From Oligoflexia bacterium (lineage in GTDB: Bacteria; Bdellovibrionota_G; JANQFH01), in contig JANQFH010000024.1 in assembly GCA_028277945.1 (NCBI GenBank), positions 62,001 through 126,000 on the forward strand: 64,000 bases of DNA. Direction: 5' to 3'. The notes beneath the pieces were generated by a model. That model was not told where the DNA came from, searched no databases, and saw only the letters and a list, made by a program, of their open reading frames with translations. How positions within the stretch are numbered: position 1 is the stretch's first letter; each line of letters begins with the position of its first letter. A program made the position numbers and the translations under genes. Of the stretch, positions 36,901 to 45,783 are shown piece by piece.

Positions 36901-37731
36901 CTACCAATCGATCGCCTGTTTGGTGGTGTCTGGAAAGATGCGGGTGATCAACTTTAGAAACCAGCTGTGTTGGTTGATCTCAAACTCTTTCTTGGCCATG
37001 CGTGCTTTGACCTTGCCGAGGGCAGTGTTTTGCAGAAAGGTGACGTGGATCAGCTCGACGTAGTTGAGATCGATATCAATGAGGCCGCGGGTACCAAACT
37101 CCCCGGTTATCAAAACGTTGTTAAACTTGTAAGCTCGCAGATCACCATTCTCTAGCTGTTTCAGATAAAAACTAAAGGGATTTTGAAAGCTCAGCTTCTG
37201 TAGGTGCTGGCACATGCCATGGTGCCAGGTATGAAAACCCGCGCCACCGTTAACGGGAAGGTCAACTTGTGTACTGGTGAAATGGACTTCATAAAAAGGA
37301 GTGAGCGAGCTCTTACGAAAGCGTACCTTGTCAATGGTTTGCGGAAAGCTGGCATCTGGAAAGACCGCCGCTTTGATCAACAGCTCGCCAACCGCCTCTC
37401 CCTGCAACGTGTGGGTGATGCCTTTAGGCAGTGGGCTGCTGTTTTGAATGGCAAAGAGCATGGCGTAAAATTGTTCCATTTTTGTGGTGACCTTTGTGGG
37501 TGAAAAGATCTGTTCAAGCTCTGCCTGCAAACCCGCATCGACCTGATAGGCTGGTTCGCCTGCGTCGGTCTGCACAGCCTTAAGGGCGGTTAGGAGCTGT
37601 GGCATATGGATAGCAGCGGGTTTTGTTGTCGGCACCTCTGGCCGCGGACACCGTTCTTTGCTGAGCTTGGCTACCGTCGTTGTCGGTAGTAACAGCGTCA
37701 TAGCCACAGCCAAGAGGAGTTTAACGCTCAT
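36901..37731 (-). CDS. Secreted protein of unknown function paired with a FadL-like porin
   Basis: A 276-residue protein with a signal peptide (KLLLAVAMTLLLPTTTVA). The middle has MEQFYAMLFAIQNSSPLP and the second half VRFRKSSLTPFYEVHFTST, GFHTWHHGMC and YKFNNVLITGEFGTRGL. I recognise no family. It starts at the ATG at 37731, 7 nt after the FadL-like gene, so the two are co-transcribed and it may work with the porin in the periplasm or outer membrane (inference). An upstream extension of the frame lies inside the porin gene and is rejected. Confidence 0.65.
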   Translation of the reverse strand: MSVKLLLAVAMTLLLPTTTVAKLSKERCPRPEVPTTKPAAIHMPQLLTALKAVQTDAGEPAYQVDAGLQAELEQIFSPTKVTTKMEQFYAMLFAIQNSSPLPKGITHTLQGEAVGELLIKAAVFPDASFPQTIDKVRFRKSSLTPFYEVHFTSTQVDLPVNGGAGFHTWHHGMCQHLQKLSFQNPFSFYLKQLENGDLRAYKFNNVLITGEFGTRGLIDIDLNYVELIHVTFLQNTALGKVKARMAKKEFEINQHSWFLKLITRIFPDTTKQAIDW

Positions 37732-37738
37732 AGCGACA

Positions 37739-39103
37739 TCAGAAATTACGGGTGAATGAGAGTCCAAACTGTAGACCAAACCCCTTGTAGAGTCCATTGG
37801 CCGTGGGTAGGCCAATGCCGGAACCCGCTGGCAGGGTTGGATCGAAGATCGAGTTGGTGACGTCACGGCTAATGGCGAAGATGGGGCTGAGGCTAAAGCC
37901 GAGAAGGTTTTTTTCCGCGTAGCGATATTGCAGCATCCAGGTAGGGATGATGAGATCAAAACCGGGGTTGGAGGCACTCACGTGGCTCGAGGGCACAGCC
38001 GAGTGGACGTAGAGGAGATAGCCGGAGGTGGAGAAGTTGCGTTTGAGCTGCCATTGCACGCCCGTCTTAATCTGAAAGGCATTGCCTGTACCGCGATCAC
38101 GAATCGAGGTGCCTTCGGGTGCATCCAGATAGGGTAGACCAGTATTGAACACCTCGGCAACAAAGTCGTTACGTCGTGAGGTCAGAGCGTAGACAAAAAC
38201 TCCCTGCAAGGTTAGGCGATCACCAATCCGCCAGGCAATGCCACTGTTGATAAGTGCGGGTCGATGGGTTGTGATACGGCCATCAACGCTAATCGTCTGG
38301 CCCTCAAAGCCAATCAGTGCCAAGGCGGGTGCACCCAAAGCCAATACATCGGGCAAGGTGACGTCGATGATGCCCTCAAGTTCAATGTCCACCGGCAGTT
38401 GAAAGGAGATACCGAAATCAACCGTGGGGTGTGGTTGGTAGAAGATACCGAAGTTTGCCGTGTAGTTGTGGGCTGTGAGCAGGTCGGCTTCGCCTACGGC
38501 TTCAAACAGAGGTGACTCTGGGAACAACGGCACACCAGGGGGAACAAGGTCCTGAACCGTGGTCGATAGATCGAGAGCCACACTGCCGTTCAAAGCAGAG
38601 AAGATATAACTGACACCGGCACCGACAAAGAAGTTATGCGTGACTTTGTAGGTGAGTGTGCCCGTGACAAAGAGCGACGCTTCAATGCCGTCGATGAGAT
38701 GATAACGCTGAGGGCCGTTGGGGTCATCCCAGGCACCCCCACTACCAAAGGGTATATAGGTAGCAAGGCCAAAACGCCAGCGCTCCAAGCCAAAATCATG
38801 GACCAGGCCGACAAAGGGCACTGGAAAGAGCACGTTGGCATCGACTTCAGGGTAGAAGGGACTAAAAAAATCAGGCGCGCGTTCGTAACTGCCGCTGCCA
38901 AGGAAGGTCTCCACATCGATGTGGAGCTGCAACCCTTTGGTTAAGCCGAGCGCTGCGGGGTTCCAGAAGATGGCTGCAGGTGTACCCACCATAGGGCCAG
39001 CGTCGGCACCACCGACGAAGGTGGCGACATTGCCTTGGGCGTGCAGCTCAGCAGAGACCAGGAGTAGCAGCAGGCAGCTGCTTAACCTTAAAAGTCGCAT
39101 CAC
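37739..39103 (-). CDS. OmpP1/FadL-type outer-membrane porin
   Basis: A 454-residue predicted beta-barrel with a signal peptide (LLRLSSCLLLLLVSAELHAQG). The N-terminal hatch region has FVGGADAGPMVGTPAAIFWNPAALGL, which matches the FadL/TodX family with its NPA motif. The chain ends in the outer-membrane pattern with a terminal Phe (FGLSFTRNF). Members carry long-chain fatty acids or other hydrophobic compounds across the outer membrane. It is the first gene of a two-gene unit with the secreted protein downstream. Confidence 0.88.
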   Translation of the reverse strand: MMRLLRLSSCLLLLLVSAELHAQGNVATFVGGADAGPMVGTPAAIFWNPAALGLTKGLQLHIDVETFLGSGSYERAPDFFSPFYPEVDANVLFPVPFVGLVHDFGLERWRFGLATYIPFGSGGAWDDPNGPQRYHLIDGIEASLFVTGTLTYKVTHNFFVGAGVSYIFSALNGSVALDLSTTVQDLVPPGVPLFPESPLFEAVGEADLLTAHNYTANFGIFYQPHPTVDFGISFQLPVDIELEGIIDVTLPDVLALGAPALALIGFEGQTISVDGRITTHRPALINSGIAWRIGDRLTLQGVFVYALTSRRNDFVAEVFNTGLPYLDAPEGTSIRDRGTGNAFQIKTGVQWQLKRNFSTSGYLLYVHSAVPSSHVSASNPGFDLIIPTWMLQYRYAEKNLLGFSLSPIFAISRDVTNSIFDPTLPAGSGIGLPTANGLYKGFGLQFGLSFTRNF

Positions 39104-39215
39104 TCATTATATCGGAGATAAGCTGCTAAAATCTAGGCCTTGGGATCTCTTGCCGCCAAGCGTTGCTGCGGGCAGATGGGTGTTAACGTATTGCGTCTAA
39201 AACAGCCCTAACCGG

Positions 39216-39533
39216 TCACAGTCCCTTGTTAATCAAGGTCTCGAGATTTGCCTTGGGCACGGCACCCACAACTTGGTCGACGACCTTGCCATCTTTGAAC
39301 AGCAGGATGGTTGGGATGCCCTTGATCTTATATGCGGTGGTCGTGGATGCGTTTTCATCGATGTTGAGTTTGAAAAAATCCATCTTGTCCGCATGCTCCT
39401 GAGCTAGCTCCTCAACGATCGGCGCTACCGCTTTACAGGGACCGCACCAGCTTGCCCAAAAGTCGACAATAACCGGCTTTTGTGCTTGCAAAACTTTGGT
39501 TTCGAAATCTGCATCCGTAACTGCGTTAACCAT
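39216..39533 (-). CDS. trxA: Thioredoxin
   Basis: A 105-residue thioredoxin with the active site WASWCGPCK and the cis-proline region KGIPTILLFKDG, both fully canonical. It reduces disulfides in cytoplasmic proteins with NADPH through thioredoxin reductase, which is not in this window. A strong GAGGAG precedes the ATG at 39533. It has its own promoter and diverges from the J-domain gene at 39692. Confidence 0.97.
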   Translation of the reverse strand: MVNAVTDADFETKVLQAQKPVIVDFWASWCGPCKAVAPIVEELAQEHADKMDFFKLNIDENASTTTAYKIKGIPTILLFKDGKVVDQVVGAVPKANLETLINKGL

Positions 39534-39562
39534 GATGCTCTCCTCTGTTTAGGGTGCGCTCA

Positions 39563-39591
39563 TTTCTAATGGATTTTGTTGTCACTGTCAA
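39563..39591 (-). promoter_or_regulatory. Promoter for trxA
   Basis: On the minus strand, TTGACA (39586-39591) and TAGAAA (39563-39568) are separated by 17 nt. The -10 is imperfect. The predicted start lies about 25 nt upstream of the trxA ATG. Confidence 0.5.
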
Positions 39592-39691
39592 ACCAGCAAC
39601 AAAATAGATAAGTTAACACGATGTGGGAATCCTACAGTGCTTGCCACCGACTTCTTGGCTATGTTAGTTTCAGCTCCCGAGGATTCTGAAT

Positions 39692-41224
39692 TTGACGAGC
39701 AACAAACCACCGAGCTTGCCAACAAAGGCAACGCTAAAAGACCTACCCCTGCACCGCGTACTACTCTCTTTGTACAACACAAAACAGTCGGGACTGCTGG
39801 TGATTGAAAGTAAGGAGCGCAAGAAGGCGATCTTTATCGATAGTGGCAACCCACGCGGTTGTCGTTCCAACATCAAAAGTGAAACCCTGGGTGCCATGCT
39901 GATCAAGTTAGGAGAGATAGACCAGCCAACACTCAACCGTGTGCTCAAGGAGTGCGAAGATGGCGACGGTTTTCCTCTAGGCGGCGCCCTTGTTGCTAAA
40001 GAGCTGCTGAGTCCAGAGAGGCTTGCTGAACTCCTCGAGACCCAGCTCAAACAGCGTCTATTTGACCTCTTTACCTGGGAGGGTGGCAGCATTACCCTGC
40101 GTCCTTATAAAAAGGGGATGGTTTCCGATAACATCCCCGTTTCTATCAGCACTCCGGCGCTGATTCTTGCCGGCCTCATGCACGCGGCTAAACACAGCAG
40201 CAGCGAGTCGTTACTGGATGGTAACAGGACACTCCGCCTAGTGCCGCATAAGACGTTAACGTTAGAGGTGTTTCAGTTCAGTGGTCCGGAGCTACGCGTG
40301 ATTCATGCGTTAGATAACACACCCACGTTAGCGCAGCTTTTGCAGAATCTGCAACAGATCAAAATGGATGCCAATCAGTTAGAGGCGTTCATGGTCGCTC
40401 TTTTGCAAATAGGGCTTGTGGAGTATGGTGCGGTAGCCAAGGTTGCACCCAGTCAGTCCAAATCTAAAGAGAGAGCAAAGGCGAGGTCCAAAGCGGATGG
40501 CGGAGAGTTCACCGTCCGTATGCGCAAGGAGCTAGCACAGGCAGAGGGCAAAAACTACTTCGAGCTCCTCGGTATCTCGCAAGCGGCTTCGGAAGCAGAA
40601 ATTCGCAAGGTCTACTTTCAACTTGCAAAGGAATTTCATCCTGATCGGTTGCGGAAACTCTCTGATCAACATTTGCGGCGTAATGGTGAGGTGCTGTTTG
40701 CCAAGATATCTGAGGCCTACAATACGTTGGTTGATGCCAATAAACGTAAAGAGTATTTAGCCTCGCTGGAGATCGGTAGCCAAGATGCTACAGAACAGGC
40801 GGCGAAGATATTGGAGAGCGAAGCGCTGTTCCAAAAGGCTCGCGGTCTTATCCGGCAAGGCGAGTTTCGGGTGGCCAAAGGCATTCTGGATAAGGCAGCC
40901 CAACTACATCCCGAAGATCCCGAGATCTCCCTCTATCTTGGTTGGGCACGCTATAAGGTGGCGAGCGCGAGTAAAGTTCATGGAGAGATGCAAGCCGCCA
41001 AGGCACTTATAGAGAAGTATAAGGACGGCCGACCAAACCTCGATGCGGGTTATTTTTTCCTTGGCCAGATTGCCAAGCTTGAGGGCAATCTACATTCGGC
41101 CGAACAGATGTTTGTTAAAACCATGGACATCAACCCACGGAACCACGAAGCCGAGCGCGAGCTCCGTCTTATGGATAGGCGGCGTGAAAAAACACGCAAG
41201 GGAATTTTTAAGAAGGAGAAGTAG
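39692..41224 (+). CDS. PATAN (DUF4388)-DnaJ-TPR protein
   Basis: A 510-residue cytoplasmic protein. Residues about 1-170 form a PATAN/DUF4388-type domain (LYNTKQSGLLVIESKERKKA; GEIDQPTLNRVL; LLETQLKQRLFDLF). Residues about 285-355 are a J-domain with the HPD tripeptide (AKEFHPDRLRK) that stimulates DnaK. The C-terminal region has TPR-like helices (EGNLHSAEQMFVKTMDINP). This domain order is common in deltaproteobacteria. It probably acts as a chaperone adaptor or signalling protein. It starts at a TTG (GAGG upstream), the only good start before the conserved region. Confidence 0.85.
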   Translation: MTSNKPPSLPTKATLKDLPLHRVLLSLYNTKQSGLLVIESKERKKAIFIDSGNPRGCRSNIKSETLGAMLIKLGEIDQPTLNRVLKECEDGDGFPLGGALVAKELLSPERLAELLETQLKQRLFDLFTWEGGSITLRPYKKGMVSDNIPVSISTPALILAGLMHAAKHSSSESLLDGNRTLRLVPHKTLTLEVFQFSGPELRVIHALDNTPTLAQLLQNLQQIKMDANQLEAFMVALLQIGLVEYGAVAKVAPSQSKSKERAKARSKADGGEFTVRMRKELAQAEGKNYFELLGISQAASEAEIRKVYFQLAKEFHPDRLRKLSDQHLRRNGEVLFAKISEAYNTLVDANKRKEYLASLEIGSQDATEQAAKILESEALFQKARGLIRQGEFRVAKGILDKAAQLHPEDPEISLYLGWARYKVASASKVHGEMQAAKALIEKYKDGRPNLDAGYFFLGQIAKLEGNLHSAEQMFVKTMDINPRNHEAERELRLMDRRREKTRKGIFKKEK

Positions 41225-41275
41225 CATTATCACTTGGACGGATTTACTCTCTGTTTCTAATAGGACGACACTATT

Positions 41276-41914
41276 GTGTATGGCATGACGGACATTATCA
41301 CTATCATCGCCATGTTTGTGGCTGCTGGAGGCATTTATCTTGCTGTTGCCTGCAGACAGGTCAACATTCTGTTTATTATTCTTCCTGTGCTTATGGTGCT
41401 CATTGCTTGGGTGCTGCTATTCCCTAGCAGCAAACCCGTTGGTAGTGATGATATTGAATCAGGCACTCTTTTGCTCACGCATGTCATCTTTTTTTCTTTT
41501 GGCATTGGGGCACTTTTCTTGGCATTTATTCTCGGCGTGCTCCTAATCCTACAGGACTACTGCATCAAGCACAAAAGGGTAGGTAGGATCACGGAGTTCT
41601 TACCCTCGCTGCAAGTGTTAGACCGTCTGATGCTACGCTTTATTCTTGTTGGGTTTCCTTTTATCACCGCTGGCCTGGTGTTTGGCATCATTCTGGCTCA
41701 CACTAGCTGGACGACCTTATGGATCAAGGACGCCAAGGTAATCTTTTCGTTGATTTGCTGGGTGTGGTATACGTTGCTACTACAGTTCCGTTTGGCATTT
41801 GGCTGGCGAGGCAGGAGGCTGGCTCTGCTCAACCTCTTTGGCTTTGTGGTTTTGGTGTTTACACTATTTGGGGTACAGATGTTATTTAGCGGTGGCAGCC
41901 ACCGCTATCTTTGA
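41276..41914 (+). CDS. CcsA/HemX-like membrane protein
   Basis: A 212-residue membrane protein with six to seven helices. The pattern LLLTHVIFFSFGIGALFLAFILG and HTSWTTLWIKDAKVIFSLICWVWY fits the CcsA/HemX/CcmC family, where a tryptophan-rich WWD loop binds heme. Here the loop is degenerate (WIKDAK instead of WxWDPKE), as in the HemX branch. HemX proteins lie before hemA and affect glutamyl-tRNA reductase levels, and this one also precedes hemA. The start is GTG at 41276; an ATG nine bases later is an alternative. Confidence 0.8.
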   Translation: MYGMTDIITIIAMFVAAGGIYLAVACRQVNILFIILPVLMVLIAWVLLFPSSKPVGSDDIESGTLLLTHVIFFSFGIGALFLAFILGVLLILQDYCIKHKRVGRITEFLPSLQVLDRLMLRFILVGFPFITAGLVFGIILAHTSWTTLWIKDAKVIFSLICWVWYTLLLQFRLAFGWRGRRLALLNLFGFVVLVFTLFGVQMLFSGGSHRYL

Positions 41915-41933
41915 GGTTTATGGACACAACGGC

Positions 41934-43250
41934 ATGGAGAAGACTCTAGCAGATCATAACTTTGTGGTTGTAGGTCTCAGCCATCACAACACACCTCTGC
42001 CGCTGTTGGAGCAGGCTACGTTTGATCAAAACCGTCTACCGTTGGCACTCAGAGATCTGCATACACGCAAACAGGTAAAGAGCGGCCTTATAATCTCGAC
42101 TTGTAACCGAGTTGAGGTCTATGCACTCGGCAAGGGCGAGGCGTTACCTAAGAGCTGTGAGGAATTTCTGCTGCATTGGTGCCGTGGTCCAGCAGAGGAG
42201 GTCCGTCGGCATCTCTATAAGAAGGAAGGCAAAGCGGCTCTGCAGCAGCTATTTGACGTAGCTGCAAGTCTTGACTCTATGGTTCCAGGTGAGCCACAGG
42301 TCTTCGGTCAGGTTAAGGCGGCCTATGCCCAGCAGATGCGCCTGCATTACAACCACCCGCTTATGGACCGGATCATGCGCAAGACCTTTTCTGTAGCTAA
42401 AAGAGTGCGCACGGAAACCGGTATTGCCACGCAGCCAGTTTCTCTGGCTTATGTTGCCGTAGAATTAGCTCGCAAGATCTTTGGCGAGCTGCGTGGCAGC
42501 AAGGTCATGCTGGTCGGTGCCGGCAAGATGGGAGAGCTAGCCCTGCGACACCTGATGGCTAGAGGTATTAGCGAACTGATCATCTGCAATCGTTCGTACC
42601 AGAACGCCCTCACCTTGGCGACGGAATTCTCAGCTACTGCCATACACATGGAGGCTTTGACGGAGTACCTTAAGCAGGTTGACATCGTTATCGCCTCAAC
42701 CGCTGCCCAGGGTTTTCTCATCAACAAGAAGAGTGTGAGTATGATGATGCCAGAACGGATGAACCGCCCTATCTTTTTTATCGATATCGCCATGCCAAGA
42801 AACATTGATCCCATGGTCAACCGAATCGATAATGTCTATCTGTACAACCTCGATGACCTTAAAACCGTTTCCATACGCAATGTAGAGCAACGCAAACAAG
42901 AAATGGTCAAAGGCACACAGATTGTTGCTGGTGAAGTCGAGAGCTTCTTGTCCACACTTGCACAACAGCGATTTCGTGACACCATCGGTCAGCTGCAACA
43001 GTCGGTTAAGAAAATTGTCGAAATCGAGATGGGTGTTGTTGCTGATAGACTTAAGCAGTCACTTTCTCCGGAAGAGATAGATGTGCTTAAGAGGTCTTCT
43101 GAGCGCTTAACAGCAAAGCTCATGCAGCAACCCGCCCACTTTTTAAAGAACGCCGCTGTTGCAAGAGAAGTTGAAGTGTTGCGCCAGGCCTTTGGCTTAG
43201 CAAACGGTCTCGACAGTGAAGAAGATCCGCATCGGCAGTCGCGGCAGTAA
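41934..43250 (+). CDS. hemA: Glutamyl-tRNA reductase
   Basis: A 438-residue enzyme that reduces glutamyl-tRNA to glutamate-1-semialdehyde, the first committed step of the C5 heme pathway. Diagnostic features are GLSHHNTPL, the catalytic Cys in LIISTCNRVEVY, MVPGEPQVFGQVK, and the NADPH loop VMLVGAGKMGELA. The start is the ATG at 41934 (MEKTLADHN). A longer frame inside the preceding gene is rejected. It overlaps hemC by 35 nt, and HemL encoded at 12492 performs the next step. Confidence 0.96.
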   Translation: MEKTLADHNFVVVGLSHHNTPLPLLEQATFDQNRLPLALRDLHTRKQVKSGLIISTCNRVEVYALGKGEALPKSCEEFLLHWCRGPAEEVRRHLYKKEGKAALQQLFDVAASLDSMVPGEPQVFGQVKAAYAQQMRLHYNHPLMDRIMRKTFSVAKRVRTETGIATQPVSLAYVAVELARKIFGELRGSKVMLVGAGKMGELALRHLMARGISELIICNRSYQNALTLATEFSATAIHMEALTEYLKQVDIVIASTAAQGFLINKKSVSMMMPERMNRPIFFIDIAMPRNIDPMVNRIDNVYLYNLDDLKTVSIRNVEQRKQEMVKGTQIVAGEVESFLSTLAQQRFRDTIGQLQQSVKKIVEIEMGVVADRLKQSLSPEEIDVLKRSSERLTAKLMQQPAHFLKNAAVAREVEVLRQAFGLANGLDSEEDPHRQSRQ

Positions 43251-44160
43251 GCTCGCGCTAATACAGGCAGCAACGGTACGAGACCGGCTGGTAGAAATCG
43301 ACCCTAGCCTAGAGAGAGCGTGCGAAATTGTGCCCATCCATACAACGGGGGACAAAATCCAAGCTGTTGCTAGCAACCTAACCAACAAGGCCGGGCTGTT
43401 TGTCAAAGAGATTGAGAGGGCGCTCAAAAAGCAGAAGATTGATATTGCGGTTCATAGTCTAAAAGACTTGCCAGCAAAACAACACAGTGATTTCGATCTT
43501 GGCGCTTTTTTAGCCCGACAGGATCCGCGAGATGCCATTGTCTGTAGTGACCGCCGTCGTGTCGACAGCATCTGGCATATGTTACAAACGGGCGCTGCTG
43601 CAGGAGTTCGGTTTGGCACCTCAAGTCCACGCCGCAGTGCCATGTTAAGACACTATCTTCGCGATTGCCACATCCAACCTTTGCGCGGCAATGTCGATAG
43701 CCGGCTTAAAAGACTGCAAACAGATGACTTTGATGTGATTGTCTTGGCTATGGCTGGGCTGTTACGTCTTGGCTTGCAATCAGAAGCAGTACGCGCTTTA
43801 CCATTACAACGTTTTATTCCCGCAGCTGGCCAAGGAGTGGTTGTTGTTGAGCTGCTTAAACAGCAGCAACAGCTTTTAACTCTCGTGGAGCAAATCAACC
43901 ATCCACCCACACAGACGGCGGCCCTTGCCGAACGCAGCTTTATTGCCAAACTAGGAGCCAGTTGCTGGAGTGCTGTGGGTGTCTATGCCGAACTTGAAGG
44001 CGATACCATTCGTCTACATGCCGCACTCTTTTCTAGCGACGGCAGAGAAAAGATAGAAGATCAACTCGAGGGTAGATTAGACGAGCCGGAAGAGTTGGGC
44101 TGTGGTTTGGCCGAGCGGTTTATTGCCCAGGGAGCCGCTTCGCTTATGGGAGATGGCTAA
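43216..44160 (+). CDS. hemC: Hydroxymethylbilane synthase (porphobilinogen deaminase)
   Basis: A 314-residue enzyme that joins four porphobilinogen units. It begins KIRIGSRGSKLALIQA and has AVHSLKDLPA, GTSSPRRSAM and the cofactor-attachment Cys in LGASCWSAVGVYAE, which carries the dipyrromethane. It starts at a GTG that overlaps the end of hemA by 35 nt. Seven bases follow before hemD. The three genes form a heme operon with the HemX-like gene upstream. Confidence 0.95.
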   Translation: MKKIRIGSRGSKLALIQAATVRDRLVEIDPSLERACEIVPIHTTGDKIQAVASNLTNKAGLFVKEIERALKKQKIDIAVHSLKDLPAKQHSDFDLGAFLARQDPRDAIVCSDRRRVDSIWHMLQTGAAAGVRFGTSSPRRSAMLRHYLRDCHIQPLRGNVDSRLKRLQTDDFDVIVLAMAGLLRLGLQSEAVRALPLQRFIPAAGQGVVVVELLKQQQQLLTLVEQINHPPTQTAALAERSFIAKLGASCWSAVGVYAELEGDTIRLHAALFSSDGREKIEDQLEGRLDEPEELGCGLAERFIAQGAASLMGDG

Positions 44161-44166
44161 GAGAGC

Positions 44167-45000
44167 ATGGATGTTGTTGGCAAACGGCTGGTTATTACGC
44201 GGCCGCCACGGGAGGCGAGGCGCATGCAACGCGAGCTTGAACGTCGTGGTGCCAAGGTGCACTGTTGTCCCACCGTGGACATTGTGTCCCTGCCTTTGTC
44301 CGCTAGTATGGCCAAGCTCTTGGAGCAGCTTGAGCGCTTTGATGGCATCCTCTTCTCCAGCAAGAATGGCGTGCGCTGCTTTCTTCGTCTTTTTAGGCAG
44401 CATGCTCGAAGGCACGACCTAGGTCAGCTACGCCGACTTGCCGCAGCCGCCGTGGGTGCGAGTACAGCAAGGCTTTGGCAACGTTGCACGAAGGTGGCGC
44501 CGCTCTACCCCTTACAAGAAAAAGGAAGTCGCGCTCTTGTGGAGTGCATGGCGCGTCAGTGGATTACTGAGGCTGCTGTTGCCGCCAATAAAGGCGATGG
44601 CCAAACAGCACTCTTGGTCAACGGACCCAAGCGTTGGTTGTTCCCGAGTGCCACGCGAGGAGGTGAGCCACTTAGCCGAGCACTGCAACAACTCGGCTTT
44701 ATTGTTGCACCGCTTGCCTGTTATGAAACCAAAAGTCGCAGCGTCGACGCTATCGATCTATCGCCATTTACCGCAGCGGACGTCGACATCATTGTCTTTT
44801 TCAGCCCCAGCCAAGTTCGAGCTCTGACCGCGGCACTGAAGCATCGCGGTCTCTTTCCTTTGCCGTCAAAGACCCTTGTCCTCTCTATGGGCGAACGGAC
44901 AACCACTCAAATTCGCCAAGATGGCTACGGCAAAACCTGCGAGGCGAGTATCAGCAGTGTTGACGGACTGCTGACGACGCTTGCCAGCGTTGGAGTATAA
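44167..45000 (+). CDS. hemD: Uroporphyrinogen-III synthase
   Basis: A 277-residue protein that closes and flips the tetrapyrrole ring. HemD sequences vary, but RLVITRPPREARRMQRELERRGAK near the start (shown in part: VITRPPREAR), FDGILFSSKNGVRCF, and the C-terminal VDIIVFFSPSQVRAL are family patterns. Position after hemC supports it. It is the last gene of the heme block, and a new promoter follows for the pilin-like gene. Confidence 0.85.
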   Translation: MDVVGKRLVITRPPREARRMQRELERRGAKVHCCPTVDIVSLPLSASMAKLLEQLERFDGILFSSKNGVRCFLRLFRQHARRHDLGQLRRLAAAAVGASTARLWQRCTKVAPLYPLQEKGSRALVECMARQWITEAAVAANKGDGQTALLVNGPKRWLFPSATRGGEPLSRALQQLGFIVAPLACYETKSRSVDAIDLSPFTAADVDIIVFFSPSQVRALTAALKHRGLFPLPSKTLVLSMGERTTTQIRQDGYGKTCEASISSVDGLLTTLASVGV

Positions 45001-45016
45001 ATGGACGGAGTGTCTA

Positions 45017-45025
45017 TGCTATAAT
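45017..45025 (+). promoter_or_regulatory. Extended -10 promoter
   Basis: TGCTATAAT (45017-45025) is an extended -10 element with a perfect TATAAT. No good -35 lies upstream, which extended -10 promoters tolerate. It lies 25 nt before the pilin-like ATG. Confidence 0.5.
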
Positions 45026-45049
45026 GGTTTGAGGGGAGTCCCACCAAAC

Positions 45050-45706
45050 ATGGCAAAAAATAATTTTTTTAGTAAATTCAGCAGGTTAAATGCTGGAGAG
45101 CGAGGCGTCGTGGTCGTGGTGGCGCTTGTGGTGCTCACCTTAGGGGCGCTTGTGGCCATTGTCTCGCTGACCGTCAGCCGGCAGAATGTCGTCAGTACCG
45201 GCAAGGTTCGAGGCGTCGTCGGTGCTAAGTATACTGTGGATGAGGCTATCCAGCGTACGCTCTCGGAGATTCGCCAAAATGTGAATGATTTCTATTCCAA
45301 TGACAGCGATGCAACCAATACGCTCTACGCCACCTTCGACCCTGCCAACGATGATTCCGATGACATTGTCGATTGCCTATCTCAGTACCAGTGGACCGAG
45401 GCCGATCATGACGATCACCTTAAGGTATACAGCGATGGCCGCGTAATGTGCAATTACCTCGGTGACGCTATGGAAAACACCCGTGTAGCGATCGTACGGC
45501 ATAAGGACTTTCAGGACGTCGACAACTACGGTCAGCGGTCAGCGGTTTACCTGATTAATGCCGTTGCCAAGCAGCCGAACGGCGTATTGGTAAAAAAGTA
45601 TGCGGTTATCCTGGTACCGCTGATCCTAGAGCAGTTCTTTCTGCCTGAGACCTCCATTCCAGACCCCACCGTGCATCCCTTTATTGCCTCGGTCCAAGAG
45701 GGTTGA
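45050..45706 (+). CDS. PilX-like minor pilin or secreted anchor protein
   Basis: A 218-residue protein with an N-terminal type IV pilin-like layout: a short charged leader, GERGVVVVVALVVLTLGALV as the hydrophobic helix, and a soluble domain. The GERG pattern followed by the hydrophobic stretch resembles PilX N-terminal domains, but the canonical glutamate at position 5 and prepilin site are not clear, so assignment is tentative. The start is the ATG at 45050 behind GAGGGGAG. No other pilus genes are nearby. Confidence 0.55.
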   Translation: MAKNNFFSKFSRLNAGERGVVVVVALVVLTLGALVAIVSLTVSRQNVVSTGKVRGVVGAKYTVDEAIQRTLSEIRQNVNDFYSNDSDATNTLYATFDPANDDSDDIVDCLSQYQWTEADHDDHLKVYSDGRVMCNYLGDAMENTRVAIVRHKDFQDVDNYGQRSAVYLINAVAKQPNGVLVKKYAVILVPLILEQFFLPETSIPDPTVHPFIASVQEG

Positions 45707-45718
45707 GAAGCTTTGCAC

Positions 45719-45748
45719 TTGACTTTGCAATCGGCCTCATAATAATAA
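45719..45748 (+). promoter_or_regulatory. Promoter of the receiver-protein gene
   Basis: TTGACT (45719-45724) is followed by an AT-rich -10 region (ATAATAA, 45742-45748) at a 17 to 18 nt spacing. The start of transcription would lie about 30 nt before the ATG at 45784. Confidence 0.5.
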
Positions 45749-45783
45749 GCATGTAAAACTATTTAAAAATTTCGTTACTTGTT